Source: Paralvinella palmiformis
Taxonomy: Eukaryota > Annelida > Polychaeta > Terebellida > Alvinellidae
DNA length: 64,000 nt
Assembly: GCA_025642065.1 (NCBI GenBank)
Contig: JAODUP010000328.1
Span: 246,001-310,000 of the forward strand
Direction of reading: 5' to 3'
Each line of letters opens with the position of its first letter. Positions within the stretch are counted from its first letter, which is position 1. Shown here one piece after another: positions 1-11,492 of the stretch. A program made the position numbers and the translations under genes. The notes beneath the pieces are model-generated. The model did no database searches and was not told the DNA's origin. It saw only the letters and a program-made list of their open reading frames with translations.

Positions 1-264
1 GCATGTTTTGACCTCAGTTCACTGATGATCTTTTAGTGATTAGTAGTTGAGACAGTCATAAATGGATAACGGTTTGGGCGAACAATGGATTATTGTATAT
101 TAATAACTTATATTTAATAGCTGGAAATGGTGTACCCATGAGGGAGTTGATGATAAGATGAGATTGTGTTATAATCTTATTCAGTTAAGCAAATGGCAGC
201 ATGTATTGGTCTGCCAGCTAGGCAGTTGGATATGGCATTTGATTTTATATGGATCTATAGGTAT

Positions 265-355
265 CAATAGGAATACCAACTGACTGAACAGTTCACTTTA
301 AACCGACGGGTAGGAAGGCAAATGATGATTATGATGAGTGTGTGTGTGTGTGTAA
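265..355 (+). repeat. Dispersed repeat F, copy 1 (microsatellite-bearing)
   Basis: The segment resembles 16415-16530: both have TATCAATA, an ACTGACTG motif, AGTTCACT, GGAAGGCAA and a GATGATGATGA run, and both end in a TG microsatellite. Two copies in the window suggest a dispersed repeat that carries its own microsatellite. The element type is unknown. Confidence 0.45.
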
Positions 356-684
356 GAGGAGAGAGAGAGAGCTACCTGTGTGAGGATTCTAGTTTACCTT
401 AGATATTACCTTGTAAATGGAAGTACAGGTGAGTCTCATAATGCTGATGCTCTAATGTAAAGATTTTAGTTGCCCTGATTATGGTTGTGTCCAATGTGAA
501 ATATTACATATCCCACATGTATAGATTTACCGAGATACATAGGACTAAAGAATTGTACTTCATGATGACGGGTGATGAAAGAGAAAATATTGTCTTGGTT
601 GTCTTTAAAGCTGGAGTAGCTTTTATAAAAAGTGGTCTTTGAATAATTGGGTGTAGCACAGGTCTTTTGTGTCTCTATCTTTTC

Positions 685-795
685 CCTAATGAATCATCCC
701 TCAACCATATGTCTCGGTGTGACCAGTGCTGGGACTAAATAAACTTCACTCTCACTCACTCACCTACTTACTCACTCACTCACTCTTGTTTCACC
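685..795 (+). mobile_element. SINE family B, 3' remnant with CACT tail
   Basis: The motifs TCATCCCTC, GTGTGACCAGTGC and GACTAAATAAAC followed by CACT units match the 3' half of the family B copy at 47451-47744. The tRNA-like head is missing. It lies in an intron of the NOL9-like gene. Confidence 0.6.
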
Positions 796-851
796 CATAC
801 ACAGTAAATGAGTTAAGATGTCCAGGATACAGGTTCAGTTTTATTTTGCAG

Positions 852-924
852 ATGATAAATGCTGACATAGAAGACTATCCAAAGTTTTTGAAAGACACCC
901 CAGTTTGTCCTTGCCTTGGCTTTG
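852..924 (+). CDS. NOL9: NOL9 / Grc3 polynucleotide 5'-kinase, third-last coding exon
   Basis: This 73-nt exon reads in phase 0 after a TTTTGCAG acceptor and ends at a consensus donor (GTAAGT, 925-930), leaving one base for the next exon. It encodes 24 residues ending in PVCPCLGFG. NOL9 proteins have a closely similar TPxCxCLGFG stretch in the C-terminal domain. NOL9 (Grc3 in yeast) is a Clp1-family kinase that phosphorylates the 5'-hydroxyl end left when Las1 cuts the ITS2 pre-rRNA. It acts in the nucleolus during large-subunit maturation. The P-loop kinase domain is upstream of this window. The call rests on this exon plus the next two, which all join in frame. The ATG at 852 is an internal methionine codon, not a start. 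Confidence 0.85.
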
Positions 925-979
925 GTAAGTTAACACTGGTTTAAATAAATACAATTTAATACACACACACACACACACA

Positions 980-1030
<51 letters not shown>

Positions 1031-1154
1031 AAGAAACTTAATTACTAGATTTAACTTTTTATATTTGTCAGTTTGTATGATTTAGGAAATATTATGTTTT
1101 TGAGTCTAGTTATGTCAGCATATTCCTAATTTCTCTCTATTTTACATACTTCAG
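925..1154 (+). repeat. NOL9: NOL9 intron with CA/TA microsatellite
   Basis: The intron is bounded by GTAAGT at 925 and TACTTCAG at 1147-1154. Positions 961-1030 are an almost uninterrupted CA tract turning into TA. The rest is AT-rich and shows nothing else. Confidence 0.8.
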
Positions 1155-1288
1155 GTATTATAAGAGGTATAGATCCAGTCAAAAAAGTGTTCTATGTGTT
1201 GACACCTTTATCACAGGAAGAAACGTCTTGTGTGAACTGTTTATTATTAGGTGCCTTGGAAATTCCTCAGCCTTTGTTGCTGAATCAG
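1155..1288 (+). CDS. NOL9: NOL9 / Grc3 polynucleotide 5'-kinase, second-last coding exon
   Basis: This 134-nt exon completes the split glycine codon from the previous exon (G + GT) and ends in phase 0 at CAG, before a GTAGAT donor. It encodes about 45 residues with IIRGIDPVKK, FYVLTP, VNCLLLGALEIP and PLLLNQ. These match the conserved NOL9 C-terminal series 'GI-RGID ... Y-LTPV ... VN-LL-GAI-IP ... L'. This region lies outside the kinase core. In yeast the Grc3 C-terminal part helps bind Las1, so a role in complex assembly can be inferred but is not shown here. Codon phase continues through all three exons without a stop, which argues against a pseudogene. The donor departs from consensus at +4 and +6 but is plausible. 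Confidence 0.88.
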
Positions 1289-1400
1289 GTAGATAATTCT
1301 GTTTCTGCTTCTTTTGTACATATTTTGAGTATATTCAATATAATAATAATAGCAATAATAATAATAATAATACATGTATTGCCTCTGTGTACTACTTTAA

Positions 1401-2045
1401 AGGGACAGTTCACCCTCAGAAAATATTTCTTAAATACGCAATGCTTAGAACAGTAACCAAAAACTCCACAATAGTAATCACGAACTATACCTGATATCAT
1501 AGATATAGGAAAATAATCCCAATTACTGGAGGGCCGCCATTACGGCTGCACCAGAAGCCAGATTCGAAGGCGGGAAGGAGAAAACTCAAATGCTCTGACA
1601 TCACCTGATCCCTCTCGACTGACATGGATTGTAGTTACTCTTGAGCATTAATATCTGAGCCCTTTTGAATCATCTTCCTCTTGTAAGGTTCCTTCTGGCT
1701 CAAAATGATATGATTGTATGTCATTAATGATGTAATTTTAGCATGATAATTGCATTTTGTTCTGGAATAATTCTTTGCTCACACTTGTTTACGTGCTTTT
1801 GTATGGGTTCTACAGACATCTGGTCGAACTGCTGGGTTCAAGCGACGTCAGCATTCAGAAGCTTCTGGTCTCTTTCTAGCTTCAAAATGGCGGTGCCCAC
1901 AGGCCATTAAAAGTCGATTAATCAGCACTTTTAACTGGATTATTTAATGTGTGGATGATCGGTTACACATTTTGACATCATTTATGATATTTGTGAACAT
2001 AGCTGTATTAGTCCTGAAAATTTGAAATGAAGGTGGACTATCCCT
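1401..2045. mobile_element. TTAA-flanked DNA transposon-like element (MITE) in a NOL9 intron
   Basis: TTAA at 1397-1400 and 2046-2049 flanks a 645-bp segment. It begins AGGGACAGTTCACCCTCA, and its other end reads, in reverse complement, AGGGATAGTCCACCTTCA: 15 of 18 positions match as terminal inverted repeats. No transposase-like ORF is present, so this is a non-autonomous element. TTAA target duplication is typical of the piggyBac and Kolobok superfamilies. The AGGGATAGTTCACC type of end is also widespread in non-autonomous elements of fish and invertebrates. The superfamily cannot be decided without a full-length relative. Confidence 0.75.
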
Positions 2046-2626
2046 TTAAGTAGCTGAAACAAATGTCTAAATTATTAACGTGAAACTCTTTGGTTTATAA
2101 AAAAGTTGTACACTTATTGTATTTGAAATGAAGTGAATGCATTTGAAGAAAACACTGAAAATTACTTTCGTAAAAGTAAAATATAAGTGGTAAATATTTG
2201 ATGAATCAATCTGTTAACTCTTGGTGACAATATTTCTTCATTGATGCATAATACACAGATTATTTTTGTGTAAATTAAAAACTAACATTTCCTACTTCCT
2301 TCAATGACTATCCACATACTTAAGTAACATCGGTCACCAGTCCAATATGACTGATATTCTAGAGATCCTGACAATTATTAGTCATCCATTACCAAATGAT
2401 TACCTAATGTTCACTTTTGATATGCACATATCAGTCATCCCAAATAATAAAAACATTTGTCAACATAGAGATTGTATTTGCCTTAAGACAGAAATATTAA
2501 CTGCACTAAATCAGAAATATAGGATTTGCATTTATTATGGCATGTGTGCTAATTACACAGAAAATATAGCATCAAAATTAGAATAAACATAACTTGTTTA
2601 ATTGATGTACTGTTATAACTTCCTAG

Positions 2627-2740
2627 ACGTCTTGCGAGGTTCCTTATGTTGGGTATTCAAAGGATGTCATCGGAGCAAATTCGGTGTCCAGAAGAAAACA
2701 TCTAAAGAGAAGATCGCATCCATTTAGGTTAGTGGAATAA
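2627..2740 (+). CDS. NOL9: NOL9 / Grc3 polynucleotide 5'-kinase, last coding exon and stop
   Basis: The acceptor TTCCTAG ends at 2626. The exon is read in phase 0 and encodes 37 residues, then TAA (2738-2740). It contains CEVPYVGYS, which matches the conserved VPYV motif near the NOL9 C-terminus. A basic tail follows, with SRRKHLKRRSHPF, which could act in nucleolar retention (inference). Together with 852-924 and 1155-1288 this gives 321 nt, or 106 residues plus stop. The protein ends shortly after VPYV, as expected for the family. This is the only gene in the window identified with real confidence. Confidence 0.85.
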   Translation, partial: TSCEVPYVGYSKDVIGANSVSRRKHLKRRSHPFRLVE

Positions 2741-3195
2741 TGTGAAAATATCCGTGCAGTAATGTGAAATTGTCGGTTCTGTAGTTTATATACATTTGCT
2801 GTCAAATGATTCTACATCTGTTTCTTGTCATTTATCAGATGTCAGATGTATAAATGTTTTGCTCTTTATTTTGCATCAGCACATATTTTTAAGTTATCGT
2901 AAAATATCTATTTAGAGAACATGATCCGGTGATATTAGTACACGGTGTACCTGGGCTTTTTTAAAATATAAACTTTGTGTCCTGCTTTACCGAGCTTCGG
3001 CTGGAATGGAGTAGTTTTATAAGTGCTGCCATCTGGAGAACATAAACAGGGATTTCTGCGTGTTTTTAAATTCCCTCTGATGGTGACTCCCTCTGGTGAC
3101 TGATGTGTTACCAACGGTTAATCTGATATTTTTTGGATGTATCGTAATTTATTGTGATCAGTGATGATGTTAAATAAAACATTCGTTCACTCGAA
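2741..3195 (+). other. NOL9: Probable 3' UTR of NOL9
   Basis: Non-coding AT-rich sequence between the NOL9 stop and the first canonical polyadenylation hexamer downstream. No repeats were recognised in it. The end is inferred from AATAAA at 3173-3178; cleavage would fall near 3190-3200, just before a G-run. Confidence 0.5.
3173..3178 (+). terminator. NOL9: Candidate polyadenylation signal AATAAA
   Basis: Canonical AATAAA 433 nt after the NOL9 stop codon. It is the first such hexamer after the stop and is followed within about 20 nt by a G-rich run. Confidence 0.5.
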
Positions 3196-3312
3196 GGGGG
3201 GGGGGGGTATATGAGCGGTCGAGTTACATACCCCATTCAAGAATGATGGACAAAGACACAGCTCGTATTGTTTGTTCTCTGACTCTAGCCTTCAGTCAGT
3301 CCTCGATGTCAC

Positions 3313-3484
3313 ACCGATGGGTCAGCGGTTAAATCAGTGCATTGCAAACATACGAGTCGTGGGTTCAAATCCAGCTCCTACCTGTGTTTGTGGGATGTGT
3401 TTCCCCAGAGTGTCACCCCTCGGCTATATATTCCAGGTGTGACGAACGACCAGTCTAAATAATTCAACGCCTACGCAACTCATT
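3313..3484 (+). mobile_element. SINE family B, near full-length copy
   Basis: A tRNA-like head (GGTCAGCGG ... GGGTTCAAATCC, the B-box) is followed by the family body: TGTGGGATGTGTTTCCC, GTCACCCCTCGGC, CCAGGTGTGACGA and AGTCTAAATAATTC. It ends near CAACTCATTC. The same order of motifs recurs at 24623, 47451 and, on the minus strand, 19811. Confidence 0.75.
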
Positions 3485-4620
3485 CTTTCCTCGATATCGT
3501 ATGCTTCATTGTGCGCCCCTCCCTCTTGTTGCATCCTGATAAATTGAAGATGGAGTGTGTTGGGAATACAATCGAATTTCTATTCGATTTGTTACCCACA
3601 ATATCAAAGCGTCTCGCTACTGAAATCAGGTGAATGAAACCATCACCTTCCGACAGCCGAATAAATCGGATTCTCTTCCGGCTAGCCTGGCCGGTTGCCC
3701 GGCGCGTTATGTGGCCGGCCGGTGTGTTGGCCAATTGTCGAAAGACGACACCCAGACGTGTAATCCGATAATCCCAAATAGGTGCGTTTTACTGTCTAGT
3801 CGTAGCCGGCGGTGCCCTGTCTGCTATGGTTCGGATGATGAGTCAGTGCGTTTGATGCAGTAATTGTTGATGTCTTAACCTTCTCCACCCATAATATATA
3901 TCCAAGGAAACACCCAACTGGTCGTGAATTGAGTAACAGGAGATAGTAACTGGATGAAAGGCATAGCTCTGCTGGGTGTAGGTGCTGTGTTTCGGCATAT
4001 GAAATACTATATGGCGTGGTGATATTGTGTGTGTGTGTGTGTGTGTTAAGACAACCCATGTATCTGCAGTCTGCGTTTCCCCCACTAAATCAGTTTACAG
4101 ATCCGGATTCTGATTTCACCAATTAGACTTTGATATTGCTGACGTTTGTTGGATAACGACCCACGTGCTATATAACGCCACGACTAGCGTCTTAACGCCT
4201 TCGTCGGAGGTGCCACAATAGACGGCCAAAGTTTACCCGCTAAGTGGAATGCTTCACATTTTTACACGCCGTCGAATGAGGCCGCCCAATTCTAATCTGA
4301 CACGTTTTACATTATTCAGCGTATGACTGATCCGGAGATCATTTTAGGGCGCTTTTTCCACCGTGCGCCGATGTCTTGTTGCCGACTTGGCGTGGAAACA
4401 GGGCCGGAGGTGTGCTGGCTGGCCTGCTCTCTGTTTATTTGCGATGAGTAAAGGTCTGTCTCCCGGCCGGTGTTTATTTTTAGTGAAAGAAACACACGGA
4501 GAAGTCTAGCATCTGGTTCGGGCTCAGTCAGTCGCTCGCCGAAACTCGTCCATTCTCGACGATGCCAGCCAGCATTATATTTAGCTTGAAGAGATTTTCA
4601 CGGTCGGGAGTGTTTTGTTT
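3485..4620. other. CpG-rich intergenic stretch, no gene seen
   Basis: The stretch is rich in CG dinucleotides (for example GGCCGGCCGG near 3713, and 4140-4560) compared with the AT-rich surroundings. It contains short overlapping ORFs on both strands that look like chance. It lies just downstream of the NOL9 3' end and could be regulatory. A GT microsatellite is near 4026-4045. No promoter motif or exon can be assigned. Confidence 0.4.
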
Positions 4621-4642
4621 CTCTCTCTCTCTCTCTCTCTCT

Positions 4643-4681
<39 letters not shown>

Positions 4682-5143
4682 CAGTACTGTGGTGATAATT
4701 GCCCAAATGTGTTTCATCCTGTTTTAGCCACGTATAGAGAATTCGTCCCCGACGCAGTGGTTGACCTTCTATTTAAGTACCCGCCCACGTTTTGGGGCTG
4801 TTTTTTTTTTGTTGTTGCAAAAACATCCGTCCACATTCAAGATGTTTAGGTGTTTCTTGCTAAAGATGGCCAAATGGCACTGGAAAGAAACCGCCTCGCC
4901 GACAGGCTGTCTTCAGCTGTGTCATATTAGATTTTTGTCCGTTTCTTTACGGCAAATAGAGAGATCAGACTTGCTCCGCGTGAAAACGTTGTTTTTTTTA
5001 CTAACCATTAATTTTGTGGAATGAAATCGTTTTATTTTGTCCTGCTTTTTGCACTAATCAAAATTGTACATGCGCCTATCAGTGTGTATGTGTTTGTGTG
5101 CGTATGCACGCGAGCACGTGCAAAAGCATTTGGAAAGTAGTTG

Positions 5144-5179
<36 letters not shown>

Positions 5180-8100
5180 CAGGTTACTTTATTTTTTTAA
5201 AGGCCGAACATGTCATGTTTGAGATTTACCTTTCATTCTGACAGACTGGACCTATAGCACTAATTAGTTTGGTCTGTTTTCTGTGTCCTTTCTGTTGTGT
5301 TTATGTTGTGTTTTTTTCTTCTTCTTTCTTCTTCTTCTTCTTCCTCCTCTTCTCTGAAATCGTATTAATTCGGATGTTTAGAACTGGATAACAGATACCG
5401 AGGGCTCTCTGTCAGCACATGGGGCAGTACAAGGTTAGCCGTTACCGGGCTTGTACGCTTTTGTCCGTCATTATCTGGCACTATTAATATTGGCCAAGTT
5501 TTCCGACCTGTTCCCTGTTTGTTTTTTTCACGCTGGAGCTGCCAAACGTTATAGTTGGTGTGAATAGAACGTTTGTGAAACAAGTGCATTAAATCGGGAT
5601 TTCGTTCGTTTTTTTCTTTGTGGAAATAAAAATATCCGAGTATGTGGATACTCTAGCATGGCCAACCGGAGAGTGGAGTTTTATTTTCGTGTGAAGCTTG
5701 TACGACATACGACAGCGGCGTAGCCTACTAGTTCGCCGGGAACTTAAACGTCTCTGGAGCGAATTTCCCCCCCCCCCCTTGTTTATGGCGGTTCTCGGCC
5801 GCGGTGTCAGTGTGTCGAATGACGTTTGTAAAACTTGGTCGTCGGTTGAGAGGCCGAGGGGTCAGGATCCGAGTTCGGCATTAACGTCTGGGAATTTGGT
5901 GCTGATAGAAGTAAGGCCGATCTGTCTGTCCGTAAGAGGAGGCGTGGTGTACGTTAACACCTGTCTGCGTGGCTACATGTCGAGTACTGGAACATGTAGA
6001 ATATTTGTGCTGCGAGTAATAAAATTATGAAGAACAGCTGACACACAGCCGAGAAGTGTTTTTTTCCGATTGATGCTATTCCCCCCCCCCCTCTCATATA
6101 CATATATTGTACTAGACCGTTGATATGTTGATGAATGTGGATATTTGGTACATGCTTCATCATTCTAGACCGTTCTTATCGGTGTTGTATAGAACTCTTT
6201 TACGCCATCATAATCTACACACACACACACCGTTCTATGGCTCTATAGCGTGTTCATGACCGTGCTGGCAATATGAGGCGGATGTAAGCTAATTTGATTA
6301 AGCATGTTGCCGTTAATAACCAGTTTAATGTAGACAGCTGGGTGTGGTGGGTGTTTTAATCTTAGAAGTGATAACGGCGGCTAGAAGCAGATCCAGATCA
6401 GGTCTGGATTGTCTATCTCTCTTTCTCTCTCTCTCTCTCTCTCTCGGCCGGGCTAGAGAATTAGCTGTGTGTGTGTGTGTGTGTGTGTGAGGTATTAGTT
6501 GGACAAACTAATTTATGTTCCTTAATCTTCTGACTTGGTGAGCCCGAACAGTCACAGCGGGAGCGGTACCGGTCCCCGTCCACTCCTATCTCTTCTGGAT
6601 TATCTGGAGGTGGTTATGGGAACTTTCTGGACAGGCCAACGGCACCCACCCACCTCCAAACATCTACCCGGTCTTTGACAGCTATCAGCTGATGCACTCA
6701 GCAAGTCAGGGAGGGAGAGTTAACCAACGTGTATTCGTTTTGGGTTAGGTCGGATAGACCAGACTTTAGCGTTTCCCCGACTTATCAAGCCACCGACGGG
6801 GGCTGATGAGTATTTGGTGACCTCACTGGTACCTGGATGTATATATACCTAAGCCGCGTCTAGCCGGTGACTGGTTGGTTGATGTGGTCTGTTGAGGTTG
6901 AGCAGATATCTTCAGAATTAGAAGCGGCCAGATATAAGATATAAAGCTTATCTCTGGCCACTGGTGCCTGCCACCTGCCGAATAAGTTTGTAACTTGATA
7001 TATGGGGCATGCCCGCGTATTAAAAACGTTTATCTTAAGCATATTCCCTGGGAGCCCTCTTAAATATTTAACAACAGGGAAGGACCGTGCTCTTTTTCGC
7101 CATTGGGGATGGGTAGTCATAGCTAGGAAACAAACAGTGATTGGTGCGTGTATAAAACACAAATGTTTGTCTGTGTGTGTGTTTGTGTGTGCTATCACCG
7201 GCTTAGGGGTTAGAATACACACACATCTTCTGCATCATCCGTCAGTGCACTACCTCAAAAGTGTGATGTATTATCGGTGTTTGTTCATAAATAAATCTAG
7301 ACACGTGGTTTGTGTAGACAAATAAATGATTTGACAGACAAACACACGTATGTTAACACCCGGACGTAGAACCGACGTTGTTTTAGCGTTGTGTAGTATT
7401 GGAAGGAAATGATGGAGAGAGAGACTTTTGTGTTGTGATCTTTGCCAACATTCTGGAATCAGATCTGTATCAGTTTTCAGTGATCAGTCACATCTGTTTA
7501 TATGTGCAGACATATCTGTCAGTGCCACTAATCAACCCTGTGTTGGTTAACCTGTGCCACAGATAAATAACCACGTTAGTCAATGGTCTTGATACACAGA
7601 CACAGACTGAAGGTTCGCAGTAAGACGGATTATATTAGGAAGAACGCCATGGGTTTTCATGCATTTCAGTGTATCCAGGTCACTTTATTTCAGACCTTTT
7701 TTTTATAAATAGGAGATTGTCTGCATTTTTATTGGTTATTTCTTCACAATTGAGAGGATAATTGTATTCAGGCGACTTTTATACTGTCAAATTGAGCATC
7801 TTCTGCAACAAGCTTGTTTATAAGGGTTTATTATCTATTTCCCATTCAGTCACGCCCCCCCCCCCATAATTTTGACAGCCGAAAAGGAGGGAAATGCCCT
7901 CCCCAATCGCCCATCCCACGGCCGAGTTGCGACCACAAACAAAGCCCACGGATTGCGCATCTTGCCATAAACGACTACTCTCTCCATCTCTCTCTCCCTC
8001 TGTGTGTCTTTCGGTGTCAGGTAGTATGTTTTCGGTAGATTTAACTGTTTGGTGATGTACGGTTGTGTTGTATGGTGTACGAGGTCATTACACTTGACCA

Positions 8101-8655
8101 TATAGCCTGTCTATTTGGCTCCGATGACCGGCAAACCACAGGGAGCTAGCTACTGAATGGTTGGCTGATGGCTGATCCTTGAAAGTGAAGGAATAACTGA
8201 TGTAGTGATGGGGCACCTACAGCAGGCTGTACCAGGCTCTAGTAGGAGGTTTAAACATTAACTAGACCTGCAGCTTGATTGATGTGTATCCATCTCTCTC
8301 TCTCTCTCTCTTTCTGTGTGTGTGTGTATGTGTGGATAACTGAAATCAATGCGAAGGTACAGGCAGAAAGCATAGAAACGTGTATACTTATATTATACAC
8401 GGATATGCATACTCACTAACTACCAGCCATCTTCAAGTAGGTTGGAGTTCTAACTATTAAGTGTGTGCGTGTTCACCAAAAGAACGGGTGCTACGCTGTC
8501 TAGATATAAGCATAAACATAAATTAATCAACCTATAGGGAATCTAAACAGGCTGACTACTCTTATGGGTGAACAACATAAACTTTGACCACTAAAGGATG
8601 ACATTAAAACGTCTTTCTGGCCTCTAATACACCAAAAATGCCTACCTACCTACAC

Positions 8656-8705
<50 letters not shown>

Positions 8706-9202
8706 TTGTCCGTATAATTCATTCAGAGAATTATCTATTATGCCATAAAAGTTTGCATAGAATTTATTCTCATTAGTCAGTAGGATGTCAAACAGTTTGT
8801 TTGTTTGTTTGTTTGTTCATCATGGAGCTTTCCCCTGGATGACAAAACGGATCAACTTCAAAACGAGTATGTTGCAGCTGGTATGATACCTACTCAGTGA
8901 AAAGTGCCCTACAGCGGCTGCTAATCTGTGTCTCAATAAAGTCATTCTCTATATTGCAGTCCGTAGGCAGGGTTTTAGCCAGAGAGGCGTCCAGTTGTCC
9001 AAATCACGATGTATGTCCAAAAATAGTTTTGGACGGGTGAAAAACTGATAACAACAGTGGTGGACCCGTGGAAGTGTTACTTGAAAGATAACTTGTGTGT
9101 GTGTATATATAATAACAGACTGCTATTGTGCCAATATCCTCAAAAAGAATCGAGCGCAGTACCGCACCTAGTACACGGGTTAGGCAATTTCATAGTCAAG
9201 GT

Positions 9203-9237
<35 letters not shown>
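4621..9237. other. Non-coding block with microsatellites, no gene seen
   Basis: Nothing beyond simple repeats could be supported: CT then TA at 4621-4675, TA at 5149-5176, a C-run near 5767, CT then TG at 6415-6489, CT near 8293, CA at 8657-8703, TTTG near 8798, and TA at 9207-9239. The part from about 5690 to 6000 is moderately CpG-rich. The ORFs here lack recognisable domains or strong splice sites. Confidence 0.45.
8657..8703. repeat. CA microsatellite
   Basis: An uninterrupted CA dinucleotide tract of about 47 bp. Confidence 0.95.
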
Positions 9238-9241
<4 letters not shown>

Positions 9242-9290
9242 CAGGTGTGAGGACGGTCGAAGCTAAACAAACCACTCATTCACTCCGTCA
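9238..9290 (+). mobile_element. SINE family B 3' fragment behind a TA tract
   Basis: TTCCAGGTGTGAGGACG ... GCTAAACAAACCACTCATTCACTC matches the 3' third of family B. It directly abuts a TA microsatellite (9207-9239), which sits where other copies have a short TATATA. Confidence 0.5.
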
Positions 9291-10129
9291 GCCAACTAAA
9301 GATGCATCAGCCAATCAGACGGAAATAAAGAGATGATTAGCAGATATTATAACTTATGACGTTCCCTACTATGATAGCTACCTGTAATTGATATATATCC
9401 TCTTTCCTTGTCTGTTACATGGGAGTTACACGGCTGACGTCCTGTATCATGGAGGCATAAAGTCTATGAAGCTCATATAACAGTGCCCTTGGTGAACTGA
9501 AATGCTAGTCTGATGCATGAACAGCGCATCACCATCATTATACGGTGAATTATTATTATTATTATAATACCAGAGATGTATGTGTAGTAAAACAGGTTTA
9601 TACCGCCAGATCTACAAATCCCCACCCCTGGCTAGAATAGAACGTTTCAATCTGAAATGCATCTTCCCCCAAAAGAGGTAATTTGTAACAGTGATGGGAG
9701 ATTACTGGGAGATTGCTTCTTTGTGTTAATGCACACCAGATTTAGGCCTTGTATATTAATTATTCCATCATGGTAATACCGGTTTTGTATGATTAGTTAT
9801 TTGGCCGCAGTTAATATTGCTGTTTATTCCGCGTTTTGTTTGATGCCAAGCTTATCCGTTGATGTATTTTAAAGTGATTTATCAGCGATGGCTTTTTGTC
9901 AGGATGGCTACATGTTTGCTTATGCAGTTAAAATGACTTCTATCCATCTGTAATGGTCACTACTCTTATTAGCTGACAGATTTGGCAGATATACGATGAC
10001 TGATAGGTCATGGTTTTAGCCTTGTGCAACAGTTTGTAATTTGGGCAACGTATTCTGCGCTTCTAGTACCAGAGTCTCCTCAGTGGCTAGCTGGCAGAAG
10101 GAGAAATGACATCATTTGAGAATCAGATG

Positions 10130-10690
10130 TCATGCTGAACAAGCTGTTTATAATGCTGATGCCAGCCAGCACGTGACATTATTAATACTAATCGGAACAT
10201 GTTATAGCTGTTATTGCTGATGCCAATAAGGACCAAACATTGTTAATACCATTCATTACATGGCATTTTTGATTCTGGTCAGAACATGGCATTGTTGGTG
10301 CAAACCAGGATATGGCATTGCTGTTGCCAGTCTTTATTTGATAATATTAGCGGATGGCATTGCTCATGCCAATAATGACGTAGCATTGAGCCAATCAGGC
10401 CATGACATTGTTGATGGTGGTTGATGTTTTACGGCCACTGTTGTGCACATGGTAGGTTAAATGGGCCGAGCGACCTCCAAAGGTAATGAAACGAAGTCAA
10501 AGACGAAACAACCTTCAGATATGCCCAATACCGAGATTCGAATACGGATGGTAGTGTGATCTGTGGTCCAACACGCTACCGCTAGACCACGGAGGCGCCC
10601 CAGGCCATGGCATTACTGATGCCAGTAAAGGATATGCCATTACTGTTGTCAGTCGGGACATGACATTGCCATTGTCTTAGAACATATTGG
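10130..10690. repeat. Degenerate ~30-40 bp tandem repeat interrupted by a SINE
   Basis: Motifs such as GACATGGCATTG(C/T)TGATGCCAGT recur roughly every 30-40 bp on both sides of the SINE at 10418-10601, giving some ten diverged units. The array was evidently present before the SINE was inserted. Confidence 0.6.
10418..10601 (-). mobile_element. SINE family A, near full-length (minus strand)
   Basis: In reverse complement it starts GGGGCGCCTCCGTGGTCTAG and has tRNA A-box and B-box features (TAGCGGTAGCG, TTCGAATC). The body ends GGCCGTAAAACATCAA. CAGGCCATGACATT before it and CAGGCCATGGCATT after it may be a target duplication, but the surrounding tandem repeat makes that uncertain. Confidence 0.85.
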
Positions 10691-11323
10691 ATATTATAAT
10701 TTGTGATTGATTTAATGATCATCAGCTCCTGGTTTTCACTCGGCGATCCCCCTCATCACCGCCATAGTTATTTACTGACATCATCAACATCTGGGTCTTT
10801 TTCGAATATTTTTCTCAGTTACGGGTATACGGTCACCACTTGTTGTGTGCCTACACTGAGCATGCGTGCATATTCTACTGAATAATTAATCAGCCACATG
10901 ACGGTCAGCTCGAAGTGATCCGTGTGAATGAATACCAAGTTACTACAACGTTTCTACCCACAAAAACACGTAATTTATGTATGACTTGCAAGATATAAAT
11001 GACAGAGTGACTAACAATGCCAATAAAAGTCGCTGTTATTACAATCAAAAAAGAATTGTTTTGAGATATGCCAGAAGTTTGTACATACAGCTACTAAGCC
11101 ATAATCCCATGAAGCCTTAAAATGCACGAGGCCAGTTTAGTTTTTTTTACTGTTTGTACCGTCTTTTGTTGTTATCATCATATGCGACCAGGTCAAAGGT
11201 ATTAATTAAGCTAATTTGTTTATGGCTTGTTTACGTCCCGAAGTACGGCTACATGTTCGTCGGCAACCTCCGCAGCTTGCTATCTGTTTTCATCTGACCT
11301 AAATAGCACCTGAATAAGCCTGA

Positions 11324-11492
11324 AGCATGATGACGTCAAAAACCAAAACAAACCAGCCGCGCTTTGCATTGTGGGATTTATGGGGGGGGGGTCCGTTGAG
11401 CGATAATACCGTGATAATCCCGCCGTTTTAACTTTAAACGTCAATGTTCCGGATCTGTTATAATCAAGCCAAAAACTAACTCCTGCGTACCG
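11324..11492 (-). repeat. Repeat D, left arm of an inverted pair
   Basis: This ~165-bp segment is, in reverse complement, an over-90% match by eye to 12029-12190. It includes CGGTACGCAGGAGTTAG, AACAGATCCGGAACATTGAC, a C-run, CTATAAATCCCA-like sequence and GCAAAGCGCG. Its outer end carries GCATGATGACGTCA, which is also found at the end of the third copy near 25505. Confidence 0.85.

Larger units (their letters stand above)
1..851 (+). other. NOL9: Upstream intron of the NOL9-like gene
   Basis: No coding exon could be recognised here. The segment ends in a good splice acceptor (pyrimidine-rich tract, then TTTTGCAG at 844-851) that opens the first NOL9 exon of the window, so it is read as the intron before it. 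It contains a TG/GA microsatellite near 339-371, a dispersed repeat (265-355) and a SINE tail (685-795). A donor-like GTGAGT follows position 428, but no open, plausible exon precedes it. The catalytic exons of the gene must lie before position 1. Confidence 0.55.

Noticed and set aside
395..434. Exon ending at the GTGAGT donor after 428
   Set aside because: No acceptor gives an open exon that resembles the NOL9 sequence expected before the 852 exon.
548..620. Box C/D snoRNA in the NOL9 intron
   Set aside because: ATGATGA-like box C at about 562 lacks a matching CTGA box D and terminal stem at a suitable distance.
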